Of a DNA stretch of 64,000 bases, positions 17,301 to 25,348 are shown one piece after another. The position numbers were made by a program, and so were the translations under genes. The stretch is from JALSNL01 sp036479585 (GTDB lineage: Bacteria; Bacteroidota; Ignavibacteria; Ignavibacteriales; Melioribacteraceae), in contig OZ245062.1 in assembly GCA_965224785.1 (NCBI GenBank), positions 4,030,001 through 4,094,000 of the forward strand, read 5' to 3'. The stretch's first letter is position 1. Each line of letters starts with the position of its first letter. A model generated the notes under the pieces. The model saw only the letters and a list, made by a program, of their open reading frames with translations, ran no database searches and had not been told where the DNA came from.

Positions 17301-17661
17301 AAATGCCACCCTCAAATTTCCCATCCTTAAATATTGGACTTCCTTTTAGGATTAGATTTATTTTGTTCAGCCCAAATTGTTCGTTTTCAATTTTGATCTC
17401 AAAATATTTTCCTTTGCTAAGTTGTGCAATTTCAAGAAGAGGAAAGGTTTCCTTAAAGTTTGTGTCTTCAAGAATAGAATTGTTTAATAGGTCAGCATCT
17501 TTAATATTTAGATCTAATAGCTCAATAAAATTTTTGTTAACAGTCTTGATTTTCCATTTTTCGTCAAAAACTAATATTCCAATGGGCAATACATCAAAAA
17601 GATTATCCCATGAATAGTTCATTTCCTTAAAATATTTTTCTATTTCTGTGGTTTTTATCAT
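14323..17661 (-). CDS. Multi-PAS sensor histidine kinase with a degenerate C-terminal receiver
   Basis: A 1112-residue cytoplasmic hybrid kinase; I see no membrane segment. The first ~750 residues hold about six PAS-like repeats, the last with a clear PAC segment (FRFIKKDGSTIWINNQIKI). The kinase core has the H-box ISIISHDLRSPFTSILGF (His about 773), the N-box NLVSNSIKFTPKGGN, and G-boxes SDTGVGI and GEKGTGLGL. The final ~120 residues form a receiver fold (ILLLDN at the start, FTKPVDL with the conserved Lys), but the phosphoacceptor Asp position is Glu (ITEHNL, about residue 1042). No response regulator gene is adjacent, so signal and target are unknown. Confidence 0.9.
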   Translation of the reverse strand: MIKTTEIEKYFKEMNYSWDNLFDVLPIGILVFDEKWKIKTVNKNFIELLDLNIKDADLLNNSILEDTNFKETFPLLEIAQLSKGKYFEIKIENEQFGLNKINLILKGSPIFKDGKFEGGILIAEDFRVNQNELDKELSSFNSFTRFVKSICNCFLIMDNEGIIKYASFPEESNCNFLSKSEGKSISSVFNNSQTDKLNSTAEIVLTGNKPQNIKLNYNSNGEELTFNSVFIPLANKNNKANYITVLLNESNNKSNNSLEFLTSTNELSEYKSIVSANSDASFKLNLEGNIIFWTNSAKEFFGLEEKNIIQNSIENLFSNIDKNFFEKIKTQLLVNKSWSSKLKFEKGQKLFSVDVKMVLSSEKKDIVVYCNYFSESQQRFEQAKLEETQFFKNTVLKSNEMILQIDSHGTIAFVNEKFCEKFGYESDEISGVTFTELIDNKFKIENKIPNLFAVVNNKEFDVIPLISKTGDIINVCPKFNITHDGTSLKHYTVYLRECKKERKVISLIAESLLNDSKEAIIILSDDKILRANTQFLELFGFDDEAEIVDVSIYTFVSDIKKTSIADILLGNSEKIILQCKTKLDKNIEVEIKKINKSSKEKYSILLFRPTNIQSLFPAEQNNSIENLEANLNEFSWSAKIINNEINIEFISPGISKVTGYSQMNFISQPIFWQKIIHPDDLQNVKECIERLISTPDKFTDELNFRFIKKDGSTIWINNQIKIIKDENGLAIKAFGSANDVTSKVQENLKLQSEISELQTENKTKDKFISIISHDLRSPFTSILGFTELIATDTTLTKEEIIEYVSNIRDASQNTLNLVNSLLDWTRLQTGRIEITPKVVNANYLVKKTVVTLSGSAIQKGLTLTSEIDNSLYVNADENILTQVFNNLVSNSIKFTPKGGNINIEAIKLEDQQKIKFIVSDTGVGIQQENISKLFLVDKKFTTLGTDGEKGTGLGLSLVKEIIEKHSGEIYVESKLGEGTKFIFTIPISSPTILLLDNVDAERNLYSKLITSITKGIKIYQAKNLTEAEEIIKEKIPMLIITEHNLERTTGLNFIKEISNSELKYKPQFIILSRNITEDNIEEYKQLEIQEIFTKPVDLKEFKTAIDNAIITN

Positions 17662-17959
17662 AAAAATGGAGTTAATAGCTAATAATTATTTTATAATTAG
17701 TTTAAATATAATTATTCTATAGTAACTAAGTGATAATGTTTATTTTTGATGTGATATGACGCACTATTTCCAAAAAATATCTTCTCTAAAAAATTACTTT
17801 ATAGTCTAAAAAGATAATATAATTGAAGATTCTAGAGATTTTCATTATATTTATTATTCTAAAATTTTTTTCTAAACGCTAATATTTTTCTATAGATAAA
17901 TCAGAGAAAACAATCTTAATATATAAAACAAAACAACTTAATTATCGGGAGTGTAAAAG

Positions 17960-19564
17960 ATGGAAAAACTGGATTTAACAAAATATGGAATTTTAGATGC
18001 AAAGGAGATTTTTAGAAATCTTTCTTATGAAGAACTTTACAAGCATGAAATGAATCCTTCTTTAGAGGGTTTTGAAAGATCTTTTGATACAGAATTAGGT
18101 GCAGCAAATGTAATGACTGGAATTTATACTGGACGCTCACCTAAAGATAAATTTATAGTTAAAGATGATGTTACAGCAAATACATTATGGTGGACATCTG
18201 AGCAAGCTCCGAATGACAATAAACCTACTACTCAAGCAGTTTGGGAAGATTTGAAAAAGACTACAGCTGAACAACTTTCGGGCAAAGACCTTTATATTAT
18301 TGATGGTTATGCTGGTGCAAATGAAAATTCAAGATTAAAGGTTCGTTTTATTATGGAAGTTGCTTGGCAAGCACATTTTGTTAAGAACATGTTTATTCGT
18401 CCAACTGAAGAAGAACTTGCAAATTTTGGAGAACCAGATTTTGTTATTTTGAATGGTTCAAAAACTTCAAACCCTAAATGGCAAGAACACGGATTGAACT
18501 CAGAAGTTTATACTGTTTTTAATCTGACTGAAAAAATGCAAGTGATTGGTGGAAGTTGGTACGGTGGCGAAATGAAGAAGGGTATGTTTGCAATGATGAA
18601 CTATTACTTACCGCTTAAAGGGATGGCAGCAATGCACTGTTCTGCAAACGTTGGCAAAGATGGTGATGTTGCAATATTTTTTGGTCTTTCAGGAACAGGC
18701 AAAACTACTCTTTCTACAGATCCTAATAGACAATTAATTGGTGATGATGAGCATGGCTGGGATGATGAAGGTGTTTTCAATTTTGAAGGTGGCTGCTATG
18801 CAAAAACAATTAATCTTGATAAAGAAGCAGAACCTGAAATTTATGCAGCAATTAAAAGAGATGCATTGTTAGAAAATTTAACTGTTGATGATAATGGAAT
18901 AATAGATTTTGATGATGATTCTGTTACAAAAAATACTCGTGTTTCGTATCCAATTTATCATATAGAGAATATTGTAAAACCAATTTCTAAAGGTGGACAT
19001 GCAAACAAAGTAATATTTTTAACTGCTGATGCTTTTGGAGTTATGCCTCCGGTTTCTAAGTTAACTCCGGAACAAACTAAGTATCATTTCCTTTCTGGAT
19101 TTACTGCTAAGTTAGCTGGAACAGAGCGTGGTGTAACAGCTCCGCAACCAACTTTCTCAGCTTGCTTTGGTGCTGCATTTTTAAGTTTACACCCAACAAA
19201 ATATGGTGAAGAATTAGTTAAAAAAATGGAAGCAAATAATTCTCAAGCTTATTTGGTTAATACTGGTTGGAACGGAACTGGTAAAAGAATATCTATAAAA
19301 GATACTCGTGGCATTATAGATGCAATTCTTAATGGTGAAATTGAGAAAGCTGAAACTAAAACAATTCCTTATTTTAATATTGAAGTTCCAACTGCTCTTC
19401 CTGGTGTTGATCCAGCAATTCTTGATCCTAGAGATACTTATAAAGATATGGAAGAATGGACAGTGAAAGCTAAAGATTTAGCTGAATTGTTTATCAAGAA
19501 TTTTGCAAAATATACTGATAACGATGAAGGTAAAGCTTTAGTTGCTGCTGGACCACAATTGTAG
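17960..19564 (+). CDS. pckA: Phosphoenolpyruvate carboxykinase (ATP)
   Basis: A 534-residue ATP-dependent PEP carboxykinase, converting oxaloacetate plus ATP to PEP and CO2 in gluconeogenesis (or the reverse as an anaplerotic step). Motifs seen are YTGRSPKDKF, HCSANVGKDGDVAIFFG, the P-loop-like GLSGTGKTTLS, the metal-binding LIGDDEHGWDD, and NTGWNGTGKRI near the C-terminus. A GGGAG ribosome-binding site lies about nine bases before the ATG. The 298-bp upstream gap shared with the divergent histidine kinase gene must hold both promoters; I see no clear operator in it. A strong terminator follows. Confidence 0.97.
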   Translation: MEKLDLTKYGILDAKEIFRNLSYEELYKHEMNPSLEGFERSFDTELGAANVMTGIYTGRSPKDKFIVKDDVTANTLWWTSEQAPNDNKPTTQAVWEDLKKTTAEQLSGKDLYIIDGYAGANENSRLKVRFIMEVAWQAHFVKNMFIRPTEEELANFGEPDFVILNGSKTSNPKWQEHGLNSEVYTVFNLTEKMQVIGGSWYGGEMKKGMFAMMNYYLPLKGMAAMHCSANVGKDGDVAIFFGLSGTGKTTLSTDPNRQLIGDDEHGWDDEGVFNFEGGCYAKTINLDKEAEPEIYAAIKRDALLENLTVDDNGIIDFDDDSVTKNTRVSYPIYHIENIVKPISKGGHANKVIFLTADAFGVMPPVSKLTPEQTKYHFLSGFTAKLAGTERGVTAPQPTFSACFGAAFLSLHPTKYGEELVKKMEANNSQAYLVNTGWNGTGKRISIKDTRGIIDAILNGEIEKAETKTIPYFNIEVPTALPGVDPAILDPRDTYKDMEEWTVKAKDLAELFIKNFAKYTDNDEGKALVAAGPQL

Positions 19565-19591
19565 TTTTACTTTTGAAGTAAATTTCATTGT

Positions 19592-19620
19592 AGGGACAAC
19601 TCAAGAGTTGTCCCTATTTT
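19592..19620 (+). terminator. Rho-independent terminator of pckA
   Basis: AGGGACAACT and AGTTGTCCCT form a perfect 10-bp stem around a CAAG loop (19592-19615), followed by ATTTTTA. The convergent waaA stop codon lies directly at the end of the T-run. Confidence 0.92.
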
Positions 19621-20882
19621 TATATAATCTCTTTTATAATTTTTTCTGTTGCACCAACATTTTGCATAACATATTCAGTTGAAATATTCCCAATTCTTTT
19701 TCTTTCTTTTTCATCTGTAAGTAATTTCTTAAATATATTATATGCTTCTTCTTCGTTGTTGATAACAAGCCCGCATCCTTTGCTTATCATTATCCCTGCT
19801 TCATTACTGTTTTTGTTTTTGGGCCCTAATATTACTGGAATTCCGTAAACAGCAGGTTCAATTACGTTATGGATTTTTTGTTTAAAGCTTCCACCAACAA
19901 AAACGATATGTGCATAATGGTAAAGTGTCAGTAAAATTCCAATTGAATCTATAAGAATAATATTTTCTTTAGAGTACTTTGAAATATTGGAAAATCTTAT
20001 AGTATTCTTCAAAAAATAGTTCTCTAATTCTTCAAGTCTAAAACCTAAAGGCTCGTGAGGGGCAATGATAACAAGTACACTATCATATTCACTTAATATT
20101 TTTTTAATTGCTGGAAAGATAATTTCTTCATCTTGTTCCCAAGTACTTCCTAGAACAATAACTTTTTTTTCCTCTAAAATTCCTGGATCAAGTAATTGTT
20201 TTGTTTTTGCTTCCAAGCTTTTTTGATACACTCTATCGAAACGAGTATCACCAATTGTTAATAGTTTTGATTCATCAATATTAAAATCTAAAAATGAATT
20301 TTTATCATCTTCAGAAATAGTTAATATTTTTGTAAAACTTTTGAAAAGAGAAATGTGGAATTGCTTACTGAAAAATATTTTTCTTTTACTTTGTTTAGCC
20401 ATTTTTGCATCAACAATAAAAGTGGGAACGTAATTATCTTTTAGTACCCAAACAATATTTGGCCAATAATCATATTGCATAAAAATCATTTTATCTGGCT
20501 TAACTAATTTTACAAATCTTTTAGAATTTTTAACTGTATCTAAAGGAAGATAAGTGATAACATCTGCGTAAGGATAATTTTGTGAATGGTTGTAACCGGA
20601 AGGTGAGAAGAAAGTTACAATAATATTCAGTTCTGTAGTTTGTTTAAGTTTCTCAATAATTGGTTTGGCTTGTTCAAACTCTCCCATTGATGATGAATGA
20701 AACCAAAATGTTTTTTTAGTTCTATCTATATTTTGTAATTGCTCTTCAAGTCTATCAAACAGATTTACACGACCTTCAATTCCATCTTTTATTTTTTCGT
20801 TAAATAAACTAGAAAAATAGACAAGGGTTTTGAATATTGGTAGAAGAATAATATTGTAAAAATAAAACCAACCAGATTTCAT
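19620..20882 (-). CDS. waaA: 3-deoxy-D-manno-octulosonic acid (Kdo) transferase
   Basis: A 420-residue glycosyltransferase of family 30 that adds Kdo to lipid A at the inner membrane. An N-terminal hydrophobic segment (FYFYNIILLPIFKTLVYFSSLF) is followed by the WFHSSSMGEFEQAKPII block with the catalytic-region Glu, FIMQYDYWPNI-type sequence (MIFMQYDYWPNIVW), VLGSTWEQDEE, IAPHEPLGF, and FVGGSFKQKIHNVIEPAVYG near the end, all typical of WaaA. Its start overlaps the stop of the upstream family 9 transferase by four bases, so the two are co-transcribed and probably act in LPS core assembly. Confidence 0.93.
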   Translation of the reverse strand: MKSGWFYFYNIILLPIFKTLVYFSSLFNEKIKDGIEGRVNLFDRLEEQLQNIDRTKKTFWFHSSSMGEFEQAKPIIEKLKQTTELNIIVTFFSPSGYNHSQNYPYADVITYLPLDTVKNSKRFVKLVKPDKMIFMQYDYWPNIVWVLKDNYVPTFIVDAKMAKQSKRKIFFSKQFHISLFKSFTKILTISEDDKNSFLDFNIDESKLLTIGDTRFDRVYQKSLEAKTKQLLDPGILEEKKVIVLGSTWEQDEEIIFPAIKKILSEYDSVLVIIAPHEPLGFRLEELENYFLKNTIRFSNISKYSKENIILIDSIGILLTLYHYAHIVFVGGSFKQKIHNVIEPAVYGIPVILGPKNKNSNEAGIMISKGCGLVINNEEEAYNIFKKLLTDEKERKRIGNISTEYVMQNVGATEKIIKEII

Positions 20883-21883
20883 AGGCTTTCTATAAAGTTT
20901 TGTGTTTGTTCAAAAACCATTTGCGGTGTTAATTTTTTCATACACTCAAAATGCTTCTTTGGGCATTCATCCAATCCAATATGACTGCACGGACGACAAG
21001 TTAATTCATTGTTCTCAATTACTAAACTTTTTGTTTTGTAAGGTGTAAAGCCAAACTCTTTTACTGTTGAACCAAATATTGCAACAACTGGAACACCACT
21101 TCCAACTGCTGTGTGCATCAAGCCGGAGTCATTACAAATTACAGTTTTGCACATTCTCATATTTGCTGATAGCTCAAATAATTTATTGTCGTTTGATAAG
21201 TCTATTGACTTACTGATTTGTTTAGAAATTCTTTGACAAATTTCTCTATCACTTTTGCCACCAAACAAAACTACCTTGTAATTGTTTTGAACAAACATAT
21301 TCCCAAGTTCAATAAAATATTCTTCTAGCCACATTTTTGTTTTGTGTACGGAACCTGGACAAAGCCCAATGACATTAAGGGTTTTTTCAATATTAGGTTT
21401 TATGTCCTTTGGTAAAAACAGCTCTAAACTTTTATTATCCAAATTAAAGTTGGGTAGAGATTTTGCATATCTTTCTGGAATAGAAATTGTTTCTTTGAAT
21501 CTATTTACTTTAAACTGAACAAGCAAGAATTTATTTACATTTGGTTTCTTGAAGCGAAAAATATTTTTTGAAATACTTTTTGTAAGTTTTCTGCTTCGCA
21601 AATTATTTTGCAAATCAATTACAATATCATAATTAATTTTAATTATGTTATTTCTAAGTTCGATAAAGTTCTGGTCTTTAGTAATTTTGTAAATATTATT
21701 AATATGCGGATTATATAAAATAGCATCAGCAAAAATATCACGTACAACAAAATCAATATTTAAATTAGGATATTGATTCTTTAATGAGCGAACAAGCGGA
21801 GTCGTTAATAAAATATCTCCGAGAGAACTTAACCTTACAATTAATATATTTTTAGCTTTTGATAAATCCACAATCCAATTCAA
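20879..21883 (-). CDS. Glycosyltransferase family 9 (heptosyltransferase-like)
   Basis: A 334-residue GT-B enzyme of the ADP-heptose:LPS heptosyltransferase family. Family blocks are ILIVRLSSLGDILLTTPLVRSL at the N-terminus, IGLCPGSVHKTKMW in the middle, CKTVICNDSGLMHTAVGSGVPVVAIFG in the nucleotide-sugar domain, and CRPCSHIGLDECPKKHFECM, a cysteine-rich stretch common in this family. It is the first gene of a two-gene LPS operon with waaA (4-bp overlap). Which heptosyl transfer it performs cannot be decided from sequence alone. Confidence 0.9.
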   Translation of the reverse strand: MNWIVDLSKAKNILIVRLSSLGDILLTTPLVRSLKNQYPNLNIDFVVRDIFADAILYNPHINNIYKITKDQNFIELRNNIIKINYDIVIDLQNNLRSRKLTKSISKNIFRFKKPNVNKFLLVQFKVNRFKETISIPERYAKSLPNFNLDNKSLELFLPKDIKPNIEKTLNVIGLCPGSVHKTKMWLEEYFIELGNMFVQNNYKVVLFGGKSDREICQRISKQISKSIDLSNDNKLFELSANMRMCKTVICNDSGLMHTAVGSGVPVVAIFGSTVKEFGFTPYKTKSLVIENNELTCRPCSHIGLDECPKKHFECMKKLTPQMVFEQTQNFIESL

Positions 21884-21991
21884 ATTAAATAAAAAATTAA
21901 AGTACTAAATTAAGCACTAAACATTTATTGAGTTAATGTTTTTTTATGTATATTTTTTAACATTAAAACGAATCAAATACAGGATGAATTT

Positions 21992-22258
21992 ATGACAACT
22001 TTAGCTCCCTCAGCAGTAAAACTTTTTCCGGATGATTCAATTCAGAAAAAAGTTTATAATCTTACAGAAACTTTTCAAGAATATCTCCCACTTCCTAATG
22101 ATAGAAACAGATTAGCATTTGCACTATTGAACTATTTAAAGGGTGAAGGCGATTCGCCAATTATAACTGTTCGTAATAATAAGTTAACTTTGGAAAAAAT
22201 ATCCAAAGAAGAACTAGCAAGTAAAATAGAAGAAGGATTGGCAAATATTAATAAATAA
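21992..22258 (+). CDS. Small conserved-looking hypothetical protein (88 aa)
   Basis: Not recognised. The ATG is preceded by AGGA seven bases upstream, which supports translation, and codon use matches the neighbours. The 88-residue product is soluble, starts MTTLAPSAVKLFPDDSIQ, and contains LPLPNDRNRLAFALLNYLKG and a C-terminal helix KISKEELASKIEEGLANINK. No signal peptide, membrane segment or metal motif is seen. It lies alone, divergent from the LPS genes and followed by a palindromic repeat. Confidence 0.6.
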   Translation: MTTLAPSAVKLFPDDSIQKKVYNLTETFQEYLPLPNDRNRLAFALLNYLKGEGDSPIITVRNNKLTLEKISKEELASKIEEGLANINK

Positions 22259-22272
22259 TAAACATTAGTATT

Positions 22273-22376
22273 GTCATTGCGAGGAGTGTCTTTTACGACG
22301 CGGCAATCTGTAGCAAGTGAACGAAACAATTCTACAGATTGCCACAACTTCTAAAAGACAGAAGTTTCGCAATGAC
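22273..22376. repeat. Palindromic repeat family A, copy 2
   Basis: A 104-bp element with the same nested plan as 10701-10804: outer GTCATTGCGA and TCGCAATGAC, inner GGCAATCTGT and ACAGATTGCC. It begins 14 bases after the stop of the 88-residue gene. Confidence 0.88.
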
Positions 22377-22418
22377 AGAAAATATGTAAAGTTTTTCAAT
22401 CTATGTTAACATTTACAC

Positions 22419-22835
22419 ATGAAAAAACTAGAATCACATAAAGAAATTTACACTTACCAAATAGATGCCTCCGGTCACGTTAGTAATATAGTTTATATTC
22501 AATGGTTAGAAGAATGTAGATTGCAATTGTTAGAAGAAATTAATTTGCCAGCACATAAAATGATTGAGAGCGGAGTACTACCTGTTCTTGTGGAGACAAA
22601 TATAAGATATAAAAAAGCTCTTTATTTGGGCGATAAAGTTAGAATTGAATTTTGGATTTCTACACTAAAAAATGTTTCTGCAATTATTGAGTATAGATTT
22701 TTTAATCAAAAAAATGAATTGGCTGCTGTTGCTTCTCAAGTTGGATTGTTTGTAAATAGTAAAACTATAAAACCTCATAGACTTACAAGTGAAGAACGAT
22801 TGGCTTTTGAAAAAGTATTGATTTTGGATACTTGA
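22419..22835 (+). CDS. Acyl-CoA thioesterase of the YbgC/FadM hot-dog family
   Basis: A 138-residue hot-dog fold protein. The family start is YQIDASGHVSNIVYIQWLEECR, in which the catalytic Asp and the G-H-V-x-N-x-x-Y pattern are clear; LYLGDKVRIEFWI and IIEYRFFNQ follow as expected for the central strands. Members hydrolyse short-chain or aromatic acyl-CoA thioesters; the substrate here is unknown. It is the last ordinary-looking gene before a tetranucleotide repeat and a module of different base composition. Confidence 0.88.
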   Translation: MKKLESHKEIYTYQIDASGHVSNIVYIQWLEECRLQLLEEINLPAHKMIESGVLPVLVETNIRYKKALYLGDKVRIEFWISTLKNVSAIIEYRFFNQKNELAAVASQVGLFVNSKTIKPHRLTSEERLAFEKVLILDT

Positions 22836-22877
22836 ATGCAAGTATTTGTTTGCAAGATAAGTATTAAGTATCTTTTA

Positions 22878-22905
22878 TAAATAAATAAATAAATAAATAA
22901 ATAAA
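22878..22905. repeat. Tetranucleotide microsatellite (TAAA)7
   Basis: Seven uninterrupted copies of TAAA. It lies between the thioesterase gene and the compositionally different module that starts at 22967, marking the boundary. Such tracts are prone to slippage; here it could vary the spacing upstream of the exported-protein gene. Confidence 0.95.
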
Positions 22906-22966
22906 TTGGTTGGTCTTAGAGGTCATTCAAGAATTCACAGAGAATAATTGGTACTTAGTTAAGCCT

Positions 22967-24649
22967 ATGAAAATAAGTGTAATTTGTATCCTTGCAATAT
23001 TTATATCATTTACCAAGCTTGCAAATGCTTCTTTGCCTGATTCATTCCAAGGTTTTATTGGACCAAATACGGATTATGAAGGCTTAATTGTCACCCCCTT
23101 ATCTTTTGATCTTATAGACAAAGGCATACGTGCAAAGACAAAGGTTGTAGATGAAGACACATTTATAAAAAATAGTGCAAACGTTACAGACGAAGTCAAA
23201 TTAGCCATTCAAACAGGTTATGCCATTCTGATAAATAGCAAGGATGACTTTGATAAGTTAAAAGATGTCCTGAAAAAAAATGGATACACTTTAGTAAAAC
23301 CCATTATTCCAGGTGGTGCCTATGTGGCTTTGCCAGGGGTGTTTTATAAATCAGGTATAGACCTCGATATCTTTCTGGAGGGTAAATATGGAATCAAGTA
23401 TGAAGAATGGCTATCTAACTGGGATAATAAAAGGATAGATCTCAACAAGAAAATTAAAGATCTGCAAAATATCCTGAACAGTAGGCAGCAATTGGATCAA
23501 CAGCGAACAGAGCTTGAATCACAGAACGATAAACTAACAGAAGATATTGATATATTAGATGCACAGATTCAGGATATCCATTCTTTAATCCATGCAGTTG
23601 AACAGAATGAACCAGGTTTATTTGGCATCGTAGGTGAAAAGCCAATTTTCCCGCCGTTTTATGAAGGTTATACTACTGACGAAGATCCTTTTACCAATGT
23701 TTTGCGTGATCACTTAAGTATAGTTGACCCCGCTATACATCCTTGGCTCGACCTCACCCAAATCAGCACATTCTATTTACACGCAGATCTAATTAGTTCA
23801 TTAGATCGTCTCTACAACAATGAGAAAGCAGCACTAAAAAAACTGGGGTTGTGGCCATTAAAACTCGTCAGCATTGCAAGAACACCGTATAGACAGTCTG
23901 ATATTCGGAGAAGTGGTGCATTTGCAGCTGGTATGTTCTCTTCTTCTCATATTTTTGGTACAGGGGTTGATTTTAAAAATAAGGATGCTTATCGCAATCC
24001 AGAAAATCGTAAAGCTATACAAAAACTATTTTCCAACTATGGAGTAGTGTTACCTACAAGATTAAATATCAAGGATCCTAATCACGGTTATTTAGAAAAG
24101 TTTTATAAAAACACCAATGGTTTTGGCATTAAATGGCGCTTAAAAATGCTCTCTGCTTATGAATCCGTAATGATTACACAAAACTATTTGCAGCCACTCA
24201 CAATCCTTGAAGCAACCAAGCAAAAGGAAATAATAACAAGTGCATCCGGTAGACTTACTGCTGCTATCCATGATCTCACCTTTAAAAATAACAATTTAGA
24301 AAAGTCGAAAGGCGAGAAACAAAAAACTCTCAGTTCGAAGAAGTCTGAATTACGTACTAAAAAGTCACAGGTCGCAGAATTTAGGACGCAGAAAGATAGA
24401 GGAAAAGGGAAACGCTCTGCAGAAAGATACCGAGATCACATTAGGGATTTTAATGGGCATGCTCCATCAGATAATTCGGAATATTGGGAGCATTTTAGTC
24501 ACATAGAACTCTCAGTCAGTGATGGTGAAACAACAATTACCTTCCGTTACAGTGATTACGAGGATAGTGATGGTGATCTAGGTGGTGCAGTTCAAATTGA
24601 CATTCAAGACCATGGTGACCCAGGATCAGGTGGTTCTGGTTTATTTTAA
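22967..24649 (+). CDS. Exported coiled-coil protein with an M15-peptidase-like motif
   Basis: A 560-residue protein from ATG 22967 (an upstream in-frame start at 22910 would hide the signal peptide MKISVICILAIFISFTKLAN). Coiled coils flank the centre (about residues 155-215 and 430-475). The central part has SIARTPYRQSDIRRS and SSSHIFGTGVDF; the S-x-H-x(6)-D arrangement (His 328, Asp 335) and a later His in DPNHGYL (373) resemble zinc ligands of M15/VanY-type cell-wall peptidases. The tail is acidic and glycine-rich. No named family is certain. A 60-base sample (23461-23520) has 26 G/C versus 19 at 22441-22500, suggesting transfer. The next gene follows after 18 bases. Confidence 0.7.
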   Translation: MKISVICILAIFISFTKLANASLPDSFQGFIGPNTDYEGLIVTPLSFDLIDKGIRAKTKVVDEDTFIKNSANVTDEVKLAIQTGYAILINSKDDFDKLKDVLKKNGYTLVKPIIPGGAYVALPGVFYKSGIDLDIFLEGKYGIKYEEWLSNWDNKRIDLNKKIKDLQNILNSRQQLDQQRTELESQNDKLTEDIDILDAQIQDIHSLIHAVEQNEPGLFGIVGEKPIFPPFYEGYTTDEDPFTNVLRDHLSIVDPAIHPWLDLTQISTFYLHADLISSLDRLYNNEKAALKKLGLWPLKLVSIARTPYRQSDIRRSGAFAAGMFSSSHIFGTGVDFKNKDAYRNPENRKAIQKLFSNYGVVLPTRLNIKDPNHGYLEKFYKNTNGFGIKWRLKMLSAYESVMITQNYLQPLTILEATKQKEIITSASGRLTAAIHDLTFKNNNLEKSKGEKQKTLSSKKSELRTKKSQVAEFRTQKDRGKGKRSAERYRDHIRDFNGHAPSDNSEYWEHFSHIELSVSDGETTITFRYSDYEDSDGDLGGAVQIDIQDHGDPGSGGSGLF

Positions 24650-24667
24650 CTAATAGGATATTTCAAG

Positions 24668-25348
24668 ATGATAAAACTACTAACAATTTTTACAATTAAC
24701 ATTTTCCTTTCAGGTTGCTTTGTAACATCGGAAGAATTTACTGATGCGGTTAATCAACTACATTCACACATTGATCAGCGTCTTGACAAAATTCATTCAC
24801 CTATCAATTTACCAATTGGGGTAATTCTCCCTTTTTCTGGAGAGATGGATAAACTTGATAACAAAAATAATACTTATATTTTATGTGACGGTAGAGGACT
24901 AAAGGTCGAGAAGTACAAGGAGTTATTCTCTGTTATTGGCTGGAAATACGGTTATGGTAACGAACTTATTGATAAAAAGTATTTTTCGGTACCAGACTTA
25001 AGAGGTATGTTTATTCGAGGTGTCGATGGTGATCGTAATCTAGATATTGAGTCACCTAAAAGAACAGACGCCGTTGGTAACTTAGTAGGAGACAAGGTCG
25101 GCTCGATGCAAGACCATCAATTTGAAAGACATAACCATCCTATTACTGATCCAGGTCATGCCCATCCATATTCTGCTTACGCAGAACCGGCAAGTAACAG
25201 GATTGATGATGGTGGAAGTATCGGATTTCAGTGGCATAGTAGAAATACTTCTAGTGCCAGAACCAATGTATTAATTCAGGACGCTGGCGAGAGTGAAGAG
25301 ACACGTCCCGTCAATATATCAGTTTACTACCTTATAAAAGCAAGGTGA
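24668..25348 (+). CDS. Lipoprotein with a phage tail-collar domain
   Basis: A 226-residue protein. The N-terminus is a lipoprotein signal (IFLSGC, Cys about 17). After a short helical linker comes a tail-collar-type domain: LPIGVILPFSGEM, YILCDGRGL, YKELFSVIGWKYGYGN, FSVPDLRGMFIRGVDGDRN. A histidine-rich stretch (RHNHPITDPGHAHP) follows, then ETRPVNISVYYLIKAR at the end. This order is that of phage tail-fibre tips and microcystin-dependent-protein-type collar proteins, but such proteins are rarely lipid-anchored. No other phage gene is nearby. It probably works with the exported protein just upstream, with which it shares composition. Confidence 0.8.
   Translation: MIKLLTIFTINIFLSGCFVTSEEFTDAVNQLHSHIDQRLDKIHSPINLPIGVILPFSGEMDKLDNKNNTYILCDGRGLKVEKYKELFSVIGWKYGYGNELIDKKYFSVPDLRGMFIRGVDGDRNLDIESPKRTDAVGNLVGDKVGSMQDHQFERHNHPITDPGHAHPYSAYAEPASNRIDDGGSIGFQWHSRNTSSARTNVLIQDAGESEETRPVNISVYYLIKAR

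Noticed and set aside
14323..17661. Membrane-bound sensor
   Set aside because: No hydrophobic segment long enough to span the membrane is seen in the 1112 residues, so it was called cytoplasmic.
22910..22966. Upstream in-frame start of the exported coiled-coil protein
   Set aside because: It would place 19 residues before the signal peptide; ATG 22967 gives a normal signal sequence.
22967..25348. Prophage remnant
   Set aside because: Only the collar domain is phage-like; there is no capsid, terminase, portal, lysis or integrase gene, and both proteins have bacterial export signals.
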